56,149 bases of DNA from Stutzerimonas stutzeri (GCF_000935215.1 NZ_JXXD01000022.1:1-56149); one strand, 5' to 3'. Positions 29,727 to 39,966 are shown, numbered from the stretch's first letter. The notes: generated by a model not told the origin, from the sequence alone. Numbers and translations: made by a program.

Positions 29727-30375
29727 AAGCTTCGATTCCGCCCGCGAGGGTCTTCTGTTGCGCGTATCCGAGCTGCCGGACCAGGTGATCACGCAGTCGA
29801 TCGGCCACTTCAGAGATGTCGATCGGCCCGATCAGGTCACGCAACTGGGTCATGGGCAACCCTGCATAACCGCAGGGGTTAATGCGCCGGAAAGGTTCGA
29901 GATCCATGTCCACGTTCAGCGCCAGGCCGTGGAAGGAACGGCCATTGCGAATGCGCAGGCCCAGAGACGCGATCTTCGCACCGTTGACGTAAACGCCCGG
30001 CGCATCCGCTTTGGCAGCCGCCTCGATGCCATAGCCGGCGAGCAGATCGATCAGACTCTGCTCGATACGATTCACCAGCTCGCGCACACCGATACCGAGT
30101 CGGCGCACATCGAGCAACAGATAACCAACCAGTTGGCCGGGCCCGTGATAGGTCACCTGACCGCCTCGATCCACCTGCACTACCGGAATTTCGCCAGGGA
30201 ACAGCAGGTGCTCGGCCTTGCCGGCCTGGCCCTGAGTGAATACGGGCGGGTGCTGCAGCAGCCAGATTTCGTCGCCACTGTCTGCATCGCGCGTGTTGGT
30301 GAAGTGCTGCATGGCCTGCCAGGCAGTCCGGTACTCGATCTGGCCGAGCTCACGCACGCCCACTTCGAGGGTCAT
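29719..30375 (-). CDS. lipB: Octanoyl-[ACP]:protein N-octanoyltransferase
   Basis: A 218-residue enzyme that moves octanoate from acyl-ACP to lipoyl domains, the first step of lipoate synthesis. The motifs [18 protein letters not shown], the catalytic lysine in [17 protein letters not shown], and the acyl-cysteine in [14 protein letters not shown] are all present. The ATG overlaps the ybeD stop as TGATG; an in-frame GTG one codon earlier is a possible alternative. It is in the middle of ybeD-lipB-lipA. Confidence 0.97.
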   Translation of the reverse strand: MTLEVGVRELGQIEYRTAWQAMQHFTNTRDADSGDEIWLLQHPPVFTQGQAGKAEHLLFPGEIPVVQVDRGGQVTYHGPGQLVGYLLLDVRRLGIGVRELVNRIEQSLIDLLAGYGIEAAAKADAPGVYVNGAKIASLGLRIRNGRSFHGLALNVDMDLEPFRRINPCGYAGLPMTQLRDLIGPIDISEVADRLRDHLVRQLGYAQQKTLAGGIEAYE

Positions 30376-30656
30376 CACAGCACCATGTGAACACGGCCAG
30401 TGGCGCGCAGGTCGACGTGAATGGCCTGCAGCTGCTCTACGCCGGTGGCGGTGATCAGCACCTGCAGCGACAGGAATCGCCCGTTGCGGCTGTCGCGGGT
30501 GACGACGGTGGTTTCGTCGAAATCCGGCGCGTGGCGCTGGATGACTTCGATCACGACCTCACGGAAGCCTTCGCCAGCGTCGCCGATCACCTTGATCGGG
30601 TAGCGCTCGCAGGGGAAGTCAATCTTGGGTGCTGCGACATCTTGGTTATCGGTCAT
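30375..30656 (-). CDS. ybeD: DUF493 family protein YbeD
   Basis: A 93-residue cytoplasmic protein with the ACT-like alpha/beta fold of DUF493 ([40 protein letters not shown]). Its genetic link to lipB is conserved through gammaproteobacteria, and a regulatory part in lipoate metabolism has been proposed, unproven. Its stop overlaps the lipB start by one base. It begins 67 bp after the D,D-carboxypeptidase gene, so the two groups may be cotranscribed. Confidence 0.93.
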   Translation of the reverse strand: MTDNQDVAAPKIDFPCERYPIKVIGDAGEGFREVVIEVIQRHAPDFDETTVVTRDSRNGRFLSLQVLITATGVEQLQAIHVDLRATGRVHMVL

Positions 30657-30723
30657 GGGCGTAACGGACTCGTGATCCGCACGTGCGCCGCGGCGGGATC
30701 AGCCGCGGTGCACTCGCGCGTGG

Positions 30724-31881
30724 TCAGTTGAACAGGCTGTAGAAGAAGAGGCGAATGCTATCCCAAAACCGGCGGAACAGCCCACCCTCTTCGATGGTTT
30801 CCAGCGCCACCAGATCGGTGCTGCGGACGACCTTGTCCTCCAGCTTGACCTCGACCTTGCCGATGACGTCACCCTGCTGGATCGGTGCGGTGAGTGTGCC
30901 GTTGAAGCTCATGACCGCTTGCAGCTTCTCTGCCTGGCCACGCGGCAGGGTCATGGTCAGGTCCTGTGCCAGGCCCGCCTTAAGCTTGTCCTGCTGGCCT
31001 TTCCAGACCTGCGCCTGAGCCAGCTCGGTGCCCTTCTGGTAGAAGGTGCGGGTCTCGAAGAAGCGGAAGCCATAGGTCAGCAGCTTCTGGGTCTCCGCCG
31101 CGCGGGCCTGCTCGCTGTCGGTACCGAACACCACCGAGATCAGGCGCATGTTGTCACGCACGGCAGAGGCCACCAGGCAGTAGCCGGCCTCTTCGGTATG
31201 ACCGGTTTTCAGGCCGTCGACGGTCTTGTCGCGCCACAGCAACAGGTTGCGGTTGGGCTGCTTGATGTTGTTCCAGAAGAACTCTTTCTGCGCGTAGATG
31301 GCGTAGTGCGCCGGGTCTTCGTAGATGATCGCGCGAGCCAGCTTGGCCATGTCGTTGGCCGAGGAATAATGATCCGGGTCCGGCAGGCCGGTGGCATTCA
31401 TGAAATGGCTGTTAGTCATGCCCAGGCGCTGAGCCGTGCTGTTCATCAGGTCGGCAAAGGCCTCTTCGCTGCCGGCGATGTGCTCGGCCATGGCAACGCT
31501 GGCGTCGTTGCCCGACTGAATGATGATGCCATGCAGCAGATCGTCGACCGAGACCTGCGTGTTGACCTGGATGAACATCCGCGAGCCGCCGGTACGCCAG
31601 GCCTTTTCGCTCACCGTGACCATGTCGCTGTCGCTGATCTGACCCTTTTGGATTTCCAGGGTGGCGATATAGGCGGTCATCAGCTTGGTCAGGCTCGCTG
31701 GCGGCAGGCGCTCGTCACCGTTGTGCTCGACCAGTACCTCGCCGCTGGCCGCGTCCATCAGCATGTAGGACTTGGCCGCCAGCTGCGGGGCGGACGGTAC
31801 GATCTGCGCTGCCCAGACGGTCGGGGTGACCGTCAGCACTGCCAGGACTATGAAGCGTTGCACGAGGCTGGTGATGTTCAT
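30724..31881 (-). CDS. dacA: D-alanyl-D-alanine carboxypeptidase (PBP5/6 type)
   Basis: A 385-residue periplasmic, membrane-anchored penicillin-binding protein that trims the terminal D-Ala of pentapeptides. It is called dacC in P. aeruginosa. The signal peptide is residues 1-24 (ending VWA). The active site has SLTKLM (SxxK, near 63-66), SGNDAS (SxN) and KTGHTEEAG (KTG). The PBP5_C beta domain follows. The C-terminal amphipathic helix RRFWDSIRLFFYSLFN binds the membrane. It lies 47 bp after rlpA, at the end of the elongation operon. Confidence 0.96.
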   Translation of the reverse strand: MNITSLVQRFIVLAVLTVTPTVWAAQIVPSAPQLAAKSYMLMDAASGEVLVEHNGDERLPPASLTKLMTAYIATLEIQKGQISDSDMVTVSEKAWRTGGSRMFIQVNTQVSVDDLLHGIIIQSGNDASVAMAEHIAGSEEAFADLMNSTAQRLGMTNSHFMNATGLPDPDHYSSANDMAKLARAIIYEDPAHYAIYAQKEFFWNNIKQPNRNLLLWRDKTVDGLKTGHTEEAGYCLVASAVRDNMRLISVVFGTDSEQARAAETQKLLTYGFRFFETRTFYQKGTELAQAQVWKGQQDKLKAGLAQDLTMTLPRGQAEKLQAVMSFNGTLTAPIQQGDVIGKVEVKLEDKVVRSTDLVALETIEEGGLFRRFWDSIRLFFYSLFN

Positions 31882-31928
31882 CCGAATCTCAAATTAGTCA
31901 GGTAAAACGAAGGCAAGGTTTGCAGCGG

Positions 31929-32921
31929 TCAGTCAGCGGCAACGCGCCGCGGCTGTCCGAGGTTGGCCAGGCGTACGCTCTCTTCGAGCTGCATGGCCTC
32001 ATCCGGTGTGTCGATGGGTCCCAGGCGCACGCGGTGTAGGGTCTGCTGATTGTGTACCACCGAGCTGATGAACACCGGGGCAGAGACCACGCCGCTCAGC
32101 TTGTCCTTGAGCAACTGCGCTGCATCCGGATTGGCGAAGGCGCCAACCTGGAGAAACAGGCCAGAGGCTGCGGGCGAAGCGTTTTTTTTTGCATCGACTT
32201 CCAGCGGCACCGTGGCCGCAGCGTGCTGCTGGGGCGGCGGCGTGTACTGTTCGATCGGCTGCGCGACATTGCTGGCGGGCTTGCTCGCAACCATCTCCGG
32301 CTGCGCCATCATCGTCGGCACCGGTCGGCCCTGGTCGGCCCACCATTGCTGAGGGTCGATGCCTTCGACCTTTACCCGCGCCGTTCCGCTCTCGGCATAG
32401 CCGAGCTTCTTCGCCGCGGCGAAAGACAGATCGATGATCCGATCGGAGTAGAACGGACCACGGTCATTGACGCGCAAGACCACTGTGCGCCCATTATCCA
32501 GATTGGTGACCTTGACGTAAGTGGGCAAGGGCAGCGTCTTGTGCGCCGCGCTCATGCCATAAAGGTCGTACTTCTCGCCATTGGCGGTGGGCTGGCCGTG
32601 AAACTTGGTGCCATACCAGGATGCCGTCCCGGTAGCTGAATAACGTCGACCATCGCTGATTGGAAAGTAGGTCTTGCCCAGCACCGTATAGGGATTGGCC
32701 TTGTAACGGCCGTAATGCGGCATCGGCGTGGCATCGGGGATCTGCGAAACGTCGACGTCCCACCAGGGCGCGCCGTCCTTGTGCGGACGGCTGTAGTCGC
32801 CGGGACCACTGATACCGGTACTCTTGCTTGGTGCACTGCTCGGTGTCGGCGTCGATGAGCAGCTCGCCAGCAGCGCCACGGCGACACCCAGCGCGACCAG
32901 CCTTGTCCAGATCACGGCCAT
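31929..32921 (-). CDS. rlpA: Septal-ring lytic transglycosylase RlpA
   Basis: A 330-residue outer-membrane lipoprotein (lipobox LLASC, Cys21). The RlpA-like double-psi beta barrel spans about 95-185 (GTASWYGTKFHGQPTANGE; VNDRGPFYSDRIIDLS). A Pro/Gln/Ala linker follows, then a SPOR domain (about 252-328, FLQVGAFANPDAAQLLKDKL) that binds denuded glycans at the septum. In P. aeruginosa RlpA cleaves such naked glycans. The linker contains a run of eight A (minus strand, codons about 245-247), unusual in this GC-rich gene. It overlaps the end of mltB by 10 bp. Confidence 0.95.
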   Translation of the reverse strand: MAVIWTRLVALGVAVALLASCSSTPTPSSAPSKSTGISGPGDYSRPHKDGAPWWDVDVSQIPDATPMPHYGRYKANPYTVLGKTYFPISDGRRYSATGTASWYGTKFHGQPTANGEKYDLYGMSAAHKTLPLPTYVKVTNLDNGRTVVLRVNDRGPFYSDRIIDLSFAAAKKLGYAESGTARVKVEGIDPQQWWADQGRPVPTMMAQPEMVASKPASNVAQPIEQYTPPPQQHAAATVPLEVDAKKNASPAASGLFLQVGAFANPDAAQLLKDKLSGVVSAPVFISSVVHNQQTLHRVRLGPIDTPDEAMQLEESVRLANLGQPRRVAAD

Positions 32922-33937
32922 TGTTCGCCTCGCGCTTCGGCCAGCAGCTGGGACAGCTGATGCACGGCCATCGCATACATCACGCTACGGTTGTAGCGGG
33001 TAATGACATAGAAATTCGGCAGGCCCAGCCAGTACTCATCACCCTCTGCGCCATCCAGGCGGAAAGCGGTAATGGCCGTATCGTCGGCCACCGACTTGTC
33101 GAACTGCCAGCCCAGGCTACGCATTTCGCCGGCATTCTTCTGCGACTCCAGGCCGACGGTCAGCCCTTCTTCATAACGCTCGCCGCCTACCTTGGCCCGC
33201 GCCACCACCGGCTCGCCCGCAGCCCAGCCATGTTGCTTGAAGTAGCTGGCCGCACTGCCGATGGCATCGGTGGGGTTGTTCCAGATATCGATGTGCCCGT
33301 CACCGTCGAAATCCACCGCGTAGGCGCGGAAGCTGCTCGGCATGAACTGCGGCAGTCCCATCGCACCCGCGTAGGAGCCCTTGAGCGTAAGCGGGTCGAC
33401 CTGCTCCTCACGGGTCAGCAGCAGGAACTCCTTGAGCTGCTGACGGAAAAACGGCTGACGCGGAGGGTAATCGAAGCCCAGCGTCGACAGCGCATCGATC
33501 ACCCGATGGCTACCGGTATTGCGGCCGTAGAAGGTTTCCACGCCGATGATCGCGACGATGATTTCCGCCGGCACGCCGTATTCGGTTTCCGCACGAGTCA
33601 GCGCGGCTTCGTTCTCCCGCCAGAAATCGACGCCCTGGGCGATGCGCGAGTCGGTGAGGAAGATAGGTCGGTATTCCTTCCACGGCTTGACCCGCTCCGC
33701 AGGACGCGAAATGGCATCGAGAATCGCCTGCTTGCGCTCGGCCTGCTTGAACAGGTCACGCAGCTGCTCGTCGGCAAATCCGTAGTCGCGGGTCATCTCC
33801 GCGATGAACTCGTCCACGTTGGCGCCGGTGTAATCGGCCGCCTGCAGCGGCAGGCTTCCCAGCACAGCGCCGGCCAAAGCCACGCCCCCTAGCATCCGCG
33901 CCATCCAGCCACGCCGTAATGAAGTCAACAAATTCAC
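32912..33937 (-). CDS. mltB: Membrane-bound lytic murein transglycosylase B
   Basis: A 341-residue SltB/MltB-family lytic transglycosylase, named sltB1 in P. aeruginosa. It has an N-terminal signal (cleavage near SLPLQAA) and no lipobox Cys, so it is probably soluble periplasmic. The catalytic Glu is in IIGVETFYGRNTGSHR, with GAMGLPQFMPSSFRAYAVDF and NFYVITRYNRSVMYAMAV. The start is taken as the GTG six bases after the rodA stop, giving a normal signal. A GTG eight codons earlier, inside rodA, is the alternative. It overlaps rlpA. Its place after mrdA-rodA ties it to cell elongation. Confidence 0.92.
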   Translation of the reverse strand: MNLLTSLRRGWMARMLGGVALAGAVLGSLPLQAADYTGANVDEFIAEMTRDYGFADEQLRDLFKQAERKQAILDAISRPAERVKPWKEYRPIFLTDSRIAQGVDFWRENEAALTRAETEYGVPAEIIVAIIGVETFYGRNTGSHRVIDALSTLGFDYPPRQPFFRQQLKEFLLLTREEQVDPLTLKGSYAGAMGLPQFMPSSFRAYAVDFDGDGHIDIWNNPTDAIGSAASYFKQHGWAAGEPVVARAKVGGERYEEGLTVGLESQKNAGEMRSLGWQFDKSVADDTAITAFRLDGAEGDEYWLGLPNFYVITRYNRSVMYAMAVHQLSQLLAEARGEQWP

Positions 33938-33942
33938 TCTCG

Positions 33943-35088
33943 TCAAACCTGCGCGATCCACTTGCGATGGGTGTGGATCGACATCAAAACCCCGAACCCT
34001 GACAGCAGGGTCACCAATGAAGTTCCGCCATAACTAATGAAGGGCAATGGCACCCCCACCACCGGCAACAGCCCACTGACCATACCGATATTGACGAAAA
34101 CGTAAACAAAGAAGGTCATCGTCAGCGCACCGGCCAGCAGTTTTCCAAACAGCGTTTGCGCCTGCACGGTGATAACAAGGCCGCGGGTGATCAGCAGACC
34201 ATACACCAGCAGCAGCAGGCAGACCCCGACCAGGCCGAACTCTTCAGCGAGCACGGCGATGATAAAGTCCGTGTGGCTTTCCGGCAAAAAATCCAGGTGC
34301 GACTGCGTGCCTGCCAGCCAGCCCTTGCCGAACACCCCACCCGAACCGATCGCCGCCTTCGACTGGATGATGTTCCAGCCAGTGCCCAGCGGATCGCTTT
34401 CCGGATCGAGAAACGTCAGTACTCGCTGCTTCTGGTAGTTGTGCAGTACGAAGTACCACATCGCCACAGCGATGGGCACGATCGCCGTGACCGCGCCAAT
34501 GATCCAGCGCCAACGCAGGCCGCCGATGAACAGGACGAATGCGCCGGAGGCGAGAATCAGCAGCGACGTGCCCAGATCCGGCTGTTTGAGGATCAGCACG
34601 AAGGGCACGAGGATCAGCGACAGACTGATCGCAGTGTGCTTGATGCTCGGCGGCAGGCTGCGCGAGGACAGATACCAGGCGATGGTCATCGGCATGATGA
34701 TCTTCATGAACTCCGACGGCTGGAAGCGGATCACCCCCGGAATGTTGATCCAACGGGTGGCGCCCATCGCTGTATGGCCGACGACCTCGACCGCCACCAG
34801 CAGCGCTACCACAGCGAGATAGCCCAGCGGTACCCAGCGCGCCATGAAGCGCGGCTCGAACTGTGCAATGACCAGCATTGCACCCAGGCCGAGGCCGAAA
34901 GACGTCGCCTGCTTGATGACCAGATCCCAGTTCTTGCCGCTGGCCGAATAGAGAATGAACAGGCTGCCCGCCGCCAGCATCAGCAGCAGCACCAGCAGCA
35001 GCCCGTCGATATGCAGGCGCTGCAACAGGCTGGCGCGACGCCGCAGCACGTCCTCGCGCGACAGGGTTCGGTCGAAATTGCCGCTCAT
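33943..35088 (-). CDS. rodA: Rod-shape peptidoglycan glycosyltransferase RodA
   Basis: A 381-residue SEDS-family protein with ten membrane helices that polymerises glycan strands with PBP2 in the elongasome. Recognisable segments are LDPESDPLGTGWNIIQSKAA, the extracellular LPESHTDFIIAVLAEEFGL, and GLLPVVGVPLPFISYGG near the C-terminus. It overlaps mrdA by 4 bp (ATGA), so the two partners are made in a coupled fashion. Confidence 0.97.
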   Translation of the reverse strand: MSGNFDRTLSREDVLRRRASLLQRLHIDGLLLVLLLMLAAGSLFILYSASGKNWDLVIKQATSFGLGLGAMLVIAQFEPRFMARWVPLGYLAVVALLVAVEVVGHTAMGATRWINIPGVIRFQPSEFMKIIMPMTIAWYLSSRSLPPSIKHTAISLSLILVPFVLILKQPDLGTSLLILASGAFVLFIGGLRWRWIIGAVTAIVPIAVAMWYFVLHNYQKQRVLTFLDPESDPLGTGWNIIQSKAAIGSGGVFGKGWLAGTQSHLDFLPESHTDFIIAVLAEEFGLVGVCLLLLVYGLLITRGLVITVQAQTLFGKLLAGALTMTFFVYVFVNIGMVSGLLPVVGVPLPFISYGGTSLVTLLSGFGVLMSIHTHRKWIAQV

Positions 35089-36974
35089 GGCTTCTTCCCT
35101 TCGGCGGTCAGCGGCGGGGCGAACTCGGGCTTGAGCACGCCCTCCTCGTTCAGCAGCCAGGCGTCCATGACCTGCTTGGCCACTGGCGCGGCGACGCCCG
35201 AACCGGATTCGCCGTTCTCGACCATCACCGCCACGGCGATCTGCGGGTCATGCACCGGGGCGAAGGCGACGAACAGCGCATGGTCCCGATGGCGTTCGGC
35301 CAGCTTGGCACTGTCGTATTTCTCGCCCTGGCGGATCGCGACCACCTGGGCGGTACCGCTCTTGCCGGCAATACGATACGCCGCGCTGTCACCGACCTTC
35401 CTTGCCGTACCCCGCGCGCCATGCAGAACCTGCTCCATACCGTGGGTCGCGTAGTCCCAGAAGCGCGGATCGCGAAGCTGGATGTCCGGAACCGGATCAT
35501 GGTCCACCGGCGCTTCACTACCGACGCTGCGCGCCAGATGCGGCCGAATCCACTTGCCGCGGGTCGCCACTAGCGCCGTGGCCTGGGCCAGCTGCAGCGG
35601 CGTGGCCTGCATGTAACCCTGGCCGATACCGAGAATCACTGTTTCACCGGGATACCAGGGCTGGCGATAGCGCGCCCGTTTCCAGTCGCGCGACGGCATC
35701 AGGCCCGCCGTCTCCTCGTGCATGTCCAGGGATACGCGCTGCCCCAGGCCGAAACGGGTCATGTATTCGTGCATGCGATCGACGCCCAGCTTGTGGGCCA
35801 TGTCGTAGAAGTAGGTGTCGTTGGAGCGGGCGATGGCCAGGTCCAGGTCCACCCAGCCGTCGCCGTTGCGGTTCCAGTTGCGGTACTTGTGCTTCACGTT
35901 CGGCAGTTGGAAAAAGCCCGGATCGAACACGCGACTGCTCGGCGTGATCACGCCAGCATCGAGGCCGGCAACGGCCATCATTGGCTTGATGGTCGAGCCG
36001 GGCGGGTAAAGGCCGCGCAGCACACGGTTGAACAACGGACGATCAATAGAGTCGCGCAGTTCACCGTAATCCTTGAAGCTGATGCCGGTGACGAACAGGT
36101 TGGGGTTGAAGCTCGGCTGACTGACCATCGCCACCACCTCGCCGGTGCTCGGCAGCAGCGCGACGATTGCACCGCGACGACCTCCGAGCGCCGCTTCTGC
36201 GGCCTCCTGAAGGTCGAGATCGAGCGACAGCGTGATGTCCTTGCCCGGTATCGGATCGGTACGCTTGAGCACGCGCAAGACCCTGCCGCGGGCGTTGGTT
36301 TCGACCTCTTCGTAGCCGACCTGGCCGTGCAGCTCGTACTCGTAGAATTTCTCGATACCGGTCTTGCCGACATGGTGCGTGCCGCTGTAATTGACCGGGT
36401 CGAGCTGCTTGAGCTCTTGTTCGTTGATTCGCCCGACATAGCCTACCGAGTGCGCGAAGTGCGGACCCTGCGGGTAATGCCGGACCAGCTGCGCCGCCAC
36501 CTCGACCCCAGGCAGGCGGAACTGATTCACGGCAATGCGCGCAATCTGCTCCTCGGACAGCTCATACATGATCGGTACCGGCTCGAATGGCCGGCGCCCC
36601 TGCAACACGCGTTTCTCGAACAGCCCACGCTCTTCCTCGCTGAGCTCCAGCACCTCGACCACGCCATCGAGCACAGTCTTCCAGTCGCCGGCGCGTTCGC
36701 GGGTGACGGTCAGGCTGAAACTGGGCCGGTTGTCGGCGATGACCCGGCCCTTGCGGTCAAAGATCAAGCCACGATTGGGCGGGATCGGCTGCACGTGGAC
36801 GCGGTTGTTCTCCGACAGCGTCGAATGGTGCTCGAACTGCACCACCTGCAGGTAGTACATCCGCGACACCAGCACACCGATCAACAGCAACACGAACACA
36901 AGGCCAACGATGACGCGCCGGCGCACCAGCACGGCGTCCTTCTCGTGATCCTTGAGTTGAATCGGTTGCGGCAT
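35085..36974 (-). CDS. mrdA: Penicillin-binding protein 2
   Basis: A 629-residue class B transpeptidase of cell elongation. One N-terminal membrane helix (about 20-40) is followed by the pedestal domain with NRVHVQPIPPNRGLIFDRKG. The catalytic domain has YPPGSTIKPM (SxxK), a SRSNDTYFYD-like SxN segment (ARSNDTYFYDMAHKLG), and KSGTAQVVA (KTG equivalent). The C-terminal tail is short. It begins the mrdA-rodA-mltB-rlpA part of the operon, 18 bp after rlmH. Confidence 0.97.
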   Translation of the reverse strand: MPQPIQLKDHEKDAVLVRRRVIVGLVFVLLLIGVLVSRMYYLQVVQFEHHSTLSENNRVHVQPIPPNRGLIFDRKGRVIADNRPSFSLTVTRERAGDWKTVLDGVVEVLELSEEERGLFEKRVLQGRRPFEPVPIMYELSEEQIARIAVNQFRLPGVEVAAQLVRHYPQGPHFAHSVGYVGRINEQELKQLDPVNYSGTHHVGKTGIEKFYEYELHGQVGYEEVETNARGRVLRVLKRTDPIPGKDITLSLDLDLQEAAEAALGGRRGAIVALLPSTGEVVAMVSQPSFNPNLFVTGISFKDYGELRDSIDRPLFNRVLRGLYPPGSTIKPMMAVAGLDAGVITPSSRVFDPGFFQLPNVKHKYRNWNRNGDGWVDLDLAIARSNDTYFYDMAHKLGVDRMHEYMTRFGLGQRVSLDMHEETAGLMPSRDWKRARYRQPWYPGETVILGIGQGYMQATPLQLAQATALVATRGKWIRPHLARSVGSEAPVDHDPVPDIQLRDPRFWDYATHGMEQVLHGARGTARKVGDSAAYRIAGKSGTAQVVAIRQGEKYDSAKLAERHRDHALFVAFAPVHDPQIAVAVMVENGESGSGVAAPVAKQVMDAWLLNEEGVLKPEFAPPLTAEGKKP

Positions 36975-36992
36975 CTTGAAGGGGTTCGCGGA

Positions 36993-37460
36993 CTACTTGT
37001 GATAGGGATGACCGGACAGCAGCGTCCAGGCGCGGTAGATCTGTTCGCCGATCAGGATTCGCACCAGCGGATGAGGCAGGGTCAGCGGCGACAGCGACCA
37101 GCGCTGCTCGCTGCGCGCACAAACCTCGGGTGCCAGCCCTTCCGGACCGCCGACCATGAGGTTGACGTTGCGTGCATCGAGCCGCCAGCGCTCGATTTCC
37201 GCCGCCAGCTGCTCGGTGCTCCACGGCTTGCCATGTACTTCGAGCGTGACAATGCGCTCGCCTGGCTGAACCTTGCCCAGCATGGCCTCGCCTTCCTGGC
37301 GAATCAACCGCGCCACGTCGGCGTTCTTGCCACGGTTATTGAGCGCGATCTCATGCAGCTCCAGCGGTAGTTCGGACGGCAGGCGCTTGGCATATTCCTG
37401 CCAACCATCCTCGACCCAACGTGGCATCTTCGAGCCGACCGCAATCAGCTTGATACGCAC
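36993..37460 (-). CDS. rlmH: 23S rRNA (pseudouridine1915-N3)-methyltransferase RlmH
   Basis: A 155-residue SPOUT methyltransferase that acts on pseudouridine 1915 in helix 69 of assembled 70S ribosomes. The SAM-binding knot is visible as [20 protein letters not shown], followed by [20 protein letters not shown] and the final SGHPYHK. Length is identical to E. coli RlmH. It follows rsfS by 3 bp. Confidence 0.97.
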   Translation of the reverse strand: MRIKLIAVGSKMPRWVEDGWQEYAKRLPSELPLELHEIALNNRGKNADVARLIRQEGEAMLGKVQPGERIVTLEVHGKPWSTEQLAAEIERWRLDARNVNLMVGGPEGLAPEVCARSEQRWSLSPLTLPHPLVRILIGEQIYRAWTLLSGHPYHK

Positions 37461-37463
37461 GGC

Positions 37464-37823
37464 TTATTCCGGATCGTGGGCGTGCTGCGCGCGGCTCTGC
37501 TCGGCGCCCTGCCAGAGACGTTCCAGATCGTAGAACTGGCGGGTCGGCACCTGCATCACATGGACGACGACATCGCCCAGGTCGAGCAACGCCCACTCAC
37601 CGCCTTCGAGACCCTCGCTGCCAAGCGGGCGAACGCCCTGCTCCTTGACCTGCTCCAGCACGTTTTCGACGAGCGACTTGACGTGCCGGCTGGAACTGCC
37701 GCTGGCGATGATCATGTAATCGGTGACACTGGTCTTGCCGCGCACATCAATGGTGGTGATGTCCTGGCCTTTCAGATCTTCCAGGGCGGCAACCGCCAGC
37801 TGGACCAACTCTTCAGTTTGCAT
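37464..37823 (-). CDS. rsfS: Ribosomal silencing factor RsfS
   Basis: A 119-residue protein that binds uL14 and blocks 30S-50S joining in slow growth. Family motifs are [39 protein letters not shown] and [12 protein letters not shown], with FYDLERLW near the end. It lies between nadD (15 bp gap) and rlmH (3 bp gap), the conserved gammaproteobacterial order. Confidence 0.96.
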   Translation of the reverse strand: MQTEELVQLAVAALEDLKGQDITTIDVRGKTSVTDYMIIASGSSSRHVKSLVENVLEQVKEQGVRPLGSEGLEGGEWALLDLGDVVVHVMQVPTRQFYDLERLWQGAEQSRAQHAHDPE

Positions 37824-37838
37824 AACGTGAAAACAACC

Positions 37839-38498
37839 TCAGTTCGACGCCCGGTACAGTCCGTGCGCGTTGATATAAGCCAGTACGGCATCGGGAACCA
37901 GGAATCGGACCGACTTGCCGATGGCCAGCAATTGGCGAATCTGTGTGGCAGACACTTCCAACGGTGTCTGCCAGACGAAGGCAATCTGCCCGCTGCCCCC
38001 GCAAAGCACTTGGGGATCGGGCACGCTGCGTGCGGCGAGCAGATCGCGCAGCACCTGCGGCGCCTCGCTGCCGGCATCCGGGCGTTGCAGGACGAGGATA
38101 TGGCAATAGTCGAGCAGCTCTTCCCAGCGATGCCAGGTTGGCAGGCCGCAGAAGGCATCCCAGCCCACCACCAGCAACAACTGATCCTCCTCGCCCAGCT
38201 CGGCGCGCAGGGAAATCAGCGTGTCGATGGTGTAGGACGGCTTCTCCCGCTCCAGCTCACGAGCGTCCACACAAAGTGGCGGCAGGTCTTGCACCGCCAG
38301 GCGAACCATTGCCAGGCGATCCTGCGCCGAGCAATTGGGGGTGTCACGGTGCGGCGGACGCGCGTTGGGTATCAGCCGCAGCTCGTCGAGATCGAACATC
38401 TCGGCCACTTCCAGCGCCCCGCGCAAGTGACCGATGTGTACCGGATCGAAGGTGCCGCCAAGTATACCGATGCGCCGGGCGCCGCTGCCTTGGCTCAT
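37839..38498 (-). CDS. nadD: Nicotinate-nucleotide adenylyltransferase
   Basis: A 219-residue enzyme converting NaMN and ATP to deamido-NAD. The HxGH nucleotidyl-transferase motif is in [20 protein letters not shown] near residues 10-29, and the C-terminal ISATQIR-type signature is seen as [14 protein letters not shown]. The ATG overlaps the proA stop by one base (TGATG). Confidence 0.96.
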   Translation of the reverse strand: MSQGSGARRIGILGGTFDPVHIGHLRGALEVAEMFDLDELRLIPNARPPHRDTPNCSAQDRLAMVRLAVQDLPPLCVDARELEREKPSYTIDTLISLRAELGEEDQLLLVVGWDAFCGLPTWHRWEELLDYCHILVLQRPDAGSEAPQVLRDLLAARSVPDPQVLCGGSGQIAFVWQTPLEVSATQIRQLLAIGKSVRFLVPDAVLAYINAHGLYRASN

Positions 38499-39763
38499 CA
38501 GGTACGGACGTGGCCGTCGCCAAACACCACGTACTTCTCGCTCGTCAGCCCTTCCAGACCGACCGGACCACGGGCATGAAGCTTGTCAGTGGAGATGCCG
38601 ATCTCCGCGCCCAGGCCATACTCGAAGCCATCGGCGAAACGCGTCGAGGCGTTGACCATCACCGAAGCGGAGTCCACCTCGGTGAGGAAGCGCCGGGCAT
38701 CGGTGAAATTCTCGGTGACGATCGCGTCGGTGTGTTGCGAGCCGTAGCGATTGATGTGCTCGATGGCGGCATCCAGCGAATCGACGATGCGGATCGACAG
38801 GATCGGTGCGTTGTATTCGGTGGACCAGTCTTCTTCGCTGGCCTCCAGCACATCGCCGCCAAGCAGCGCCTGGGTTCGCGCACAGCCACGCAACTCAACG
38901 CCCTTCTCGCGATAGATGGCCGCCAGTGGCGGCAGCACCCGGTCGGCGATACCCTGGTGAACCAGCAGCGTCTCCATGGTATTGCACGGCGCGAAGCGCT
39001 GGGTCTTGGCGTTGTCGGCGACGCGAACGGCCTTGTCCACGTCCGCCGCCACGTCGATGTAGACATGGCAGATGCCGTCCAGGTGCTTGATCACCGGTAC
39101 CCGGGCGTCGCGACTGATGCGTTCGATCAGACCCTTGCCGCCGCGCGGCACGATCACATCGACGTATTCCGGCATGCTGATCAGCGCGCCGACCGCAGCC
39201 CGGTCAGTGGTCTCCACGACCTGCACCGCCGCTGCCGGCAGCCCGGCTTCGGCCAGGCCAAGCTGGATGCAGCGGGCAATGGCCTGATTGGAATGGATCG
39301 CCTCGGAACCACCGCGCAGGATGGTCGCGTTGCCCGACTTCAGGCACAGGCTGGCGGCGTCGATGGTCACGTTCGGCCGCGACTCGTAGATGATCCCGAC
39401 CACGCCCAGCGGCACGCGCATCTTGCCGACCTGAATGCCCGAAGGCATGTAGCGCATATCGCGAATCTCGCCGATCGGGTCCGGCAGCGTGGCGACCTGG
39501 CGCAGCCCTTCGATCATGCCGTCGATCACCTTGGGCGTCAGCGCAAGACGATCGAGCATCGCCGCGTCCAGACCTTTGGCGCGGCCACCGGCAAGGTCCC
39601 GCTCGTTGGCGCTGACCAACTCGTCGCGGGCTGCGTCGAGCGCGGCGGCGGCGGCCTGCAGGGCACGGTTCTTCTGCGCCGTGCTGGCGCGCGCAAGCAC
39701 CCGCGAGGCCTCGCGCGCGGCGCGGCCCAGGCGGTTCATGTAATCGAGTACGGACTCGGTCAT
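38498..39763 (-). CDS. proA: Gamma-glutamyl phosphate reductase
   Basis: A 421-residue NADPH-dependent aldehyde dehydrogenase-fold enzyme, second step of proline synthesis. The catalytic Cys lies in [14 protein letters not shown]. Other family segments are [35 protein letters not shown] and [20 protein letters not shown]. It is the first gene of the long minus-strand operon proA-nadD-rsfS-rlmH-mrdA-rodA-mltB-rlpA, with small gaps or overlaps throughout. Confidence 0.97.
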   Translation of the reverse strand: MTESVLDYMNRLGRAAREASRVLARASTAQKNRALQAAAAALDAARDELVSANERDLAGGRAKGLDAAMLDRLALTPKVIDGMIEGLRQVATLPDPIGEIRDMRYMPSGIQVGKMRVPLGVVGIIYESRPNVTIDAASLCLKSGNATILRGGSEAIHSNQAIARCIQLGLAEAGLPAAAVQVVETTDRAAVGALISMPEYVDVIVPRGGKGLIERISRDARVPVIKHLDGICHVYIDVAADVDKAVRVADNAKTQRFAPCNTMETLLVHQGIADRVLPPLAAIYREKGVELRGCARTQALLGGDVLEASEEDWSTEYNAPILSIRIVDSLDAAIEHINRYGSQHTDAIVTENFTDARRFLTEVDSASVMVNASTRFADGFEYGLGAEIGISTDKLHARGPVGLEGLTSEKYVVFGDGHVRT

Positions 39764-39798
39764 GGATCTAGCTGGCCTGACTGAAGGGAAAGCGGCTG

Positions 39799-39804
39799 AT
39801 TATA
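39799..39804 (-). promoter_or_regulatory. Candidate -10 element upstream of proA
   Basis: A perfect TATAAT on the minus strand lies about 35 bp upstream of the proA start. The -35 position is GC-rich and does not resemble TTGACA, so this is only a partial promoter match, but it is the best candidate to drive the long operon. Confidence 0.4.
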
Positions 39805-39966
39805 GCCACCCCGACCGCCCGCGCACAGCGGCGCCGGGCGAAAGGCGCTCGAATGCATGCGCGGACAGCGCTACGAACCAACCAGCACGGCGCAGTATCC
39901 TTGCGCCGAGGAAACCCACCACCCTTTCGTCAGGTCGAAAGGCGATCTCGATTCAAGGAAATCCGC

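Noticed and set aside
35718-37370. A 550-codon plus-strand frame opposite mrdA and rlmH
   Set aside because: It is antisense to genes with complete catalytic motifs, with low-complexity composition typical of shadow frames.
37943-39784. A 613-codon plus-strand frame opposite nadD and proA
   Set aside because: It is a shadow of two well-identified enzymes; the translation shows no recognisable fold.
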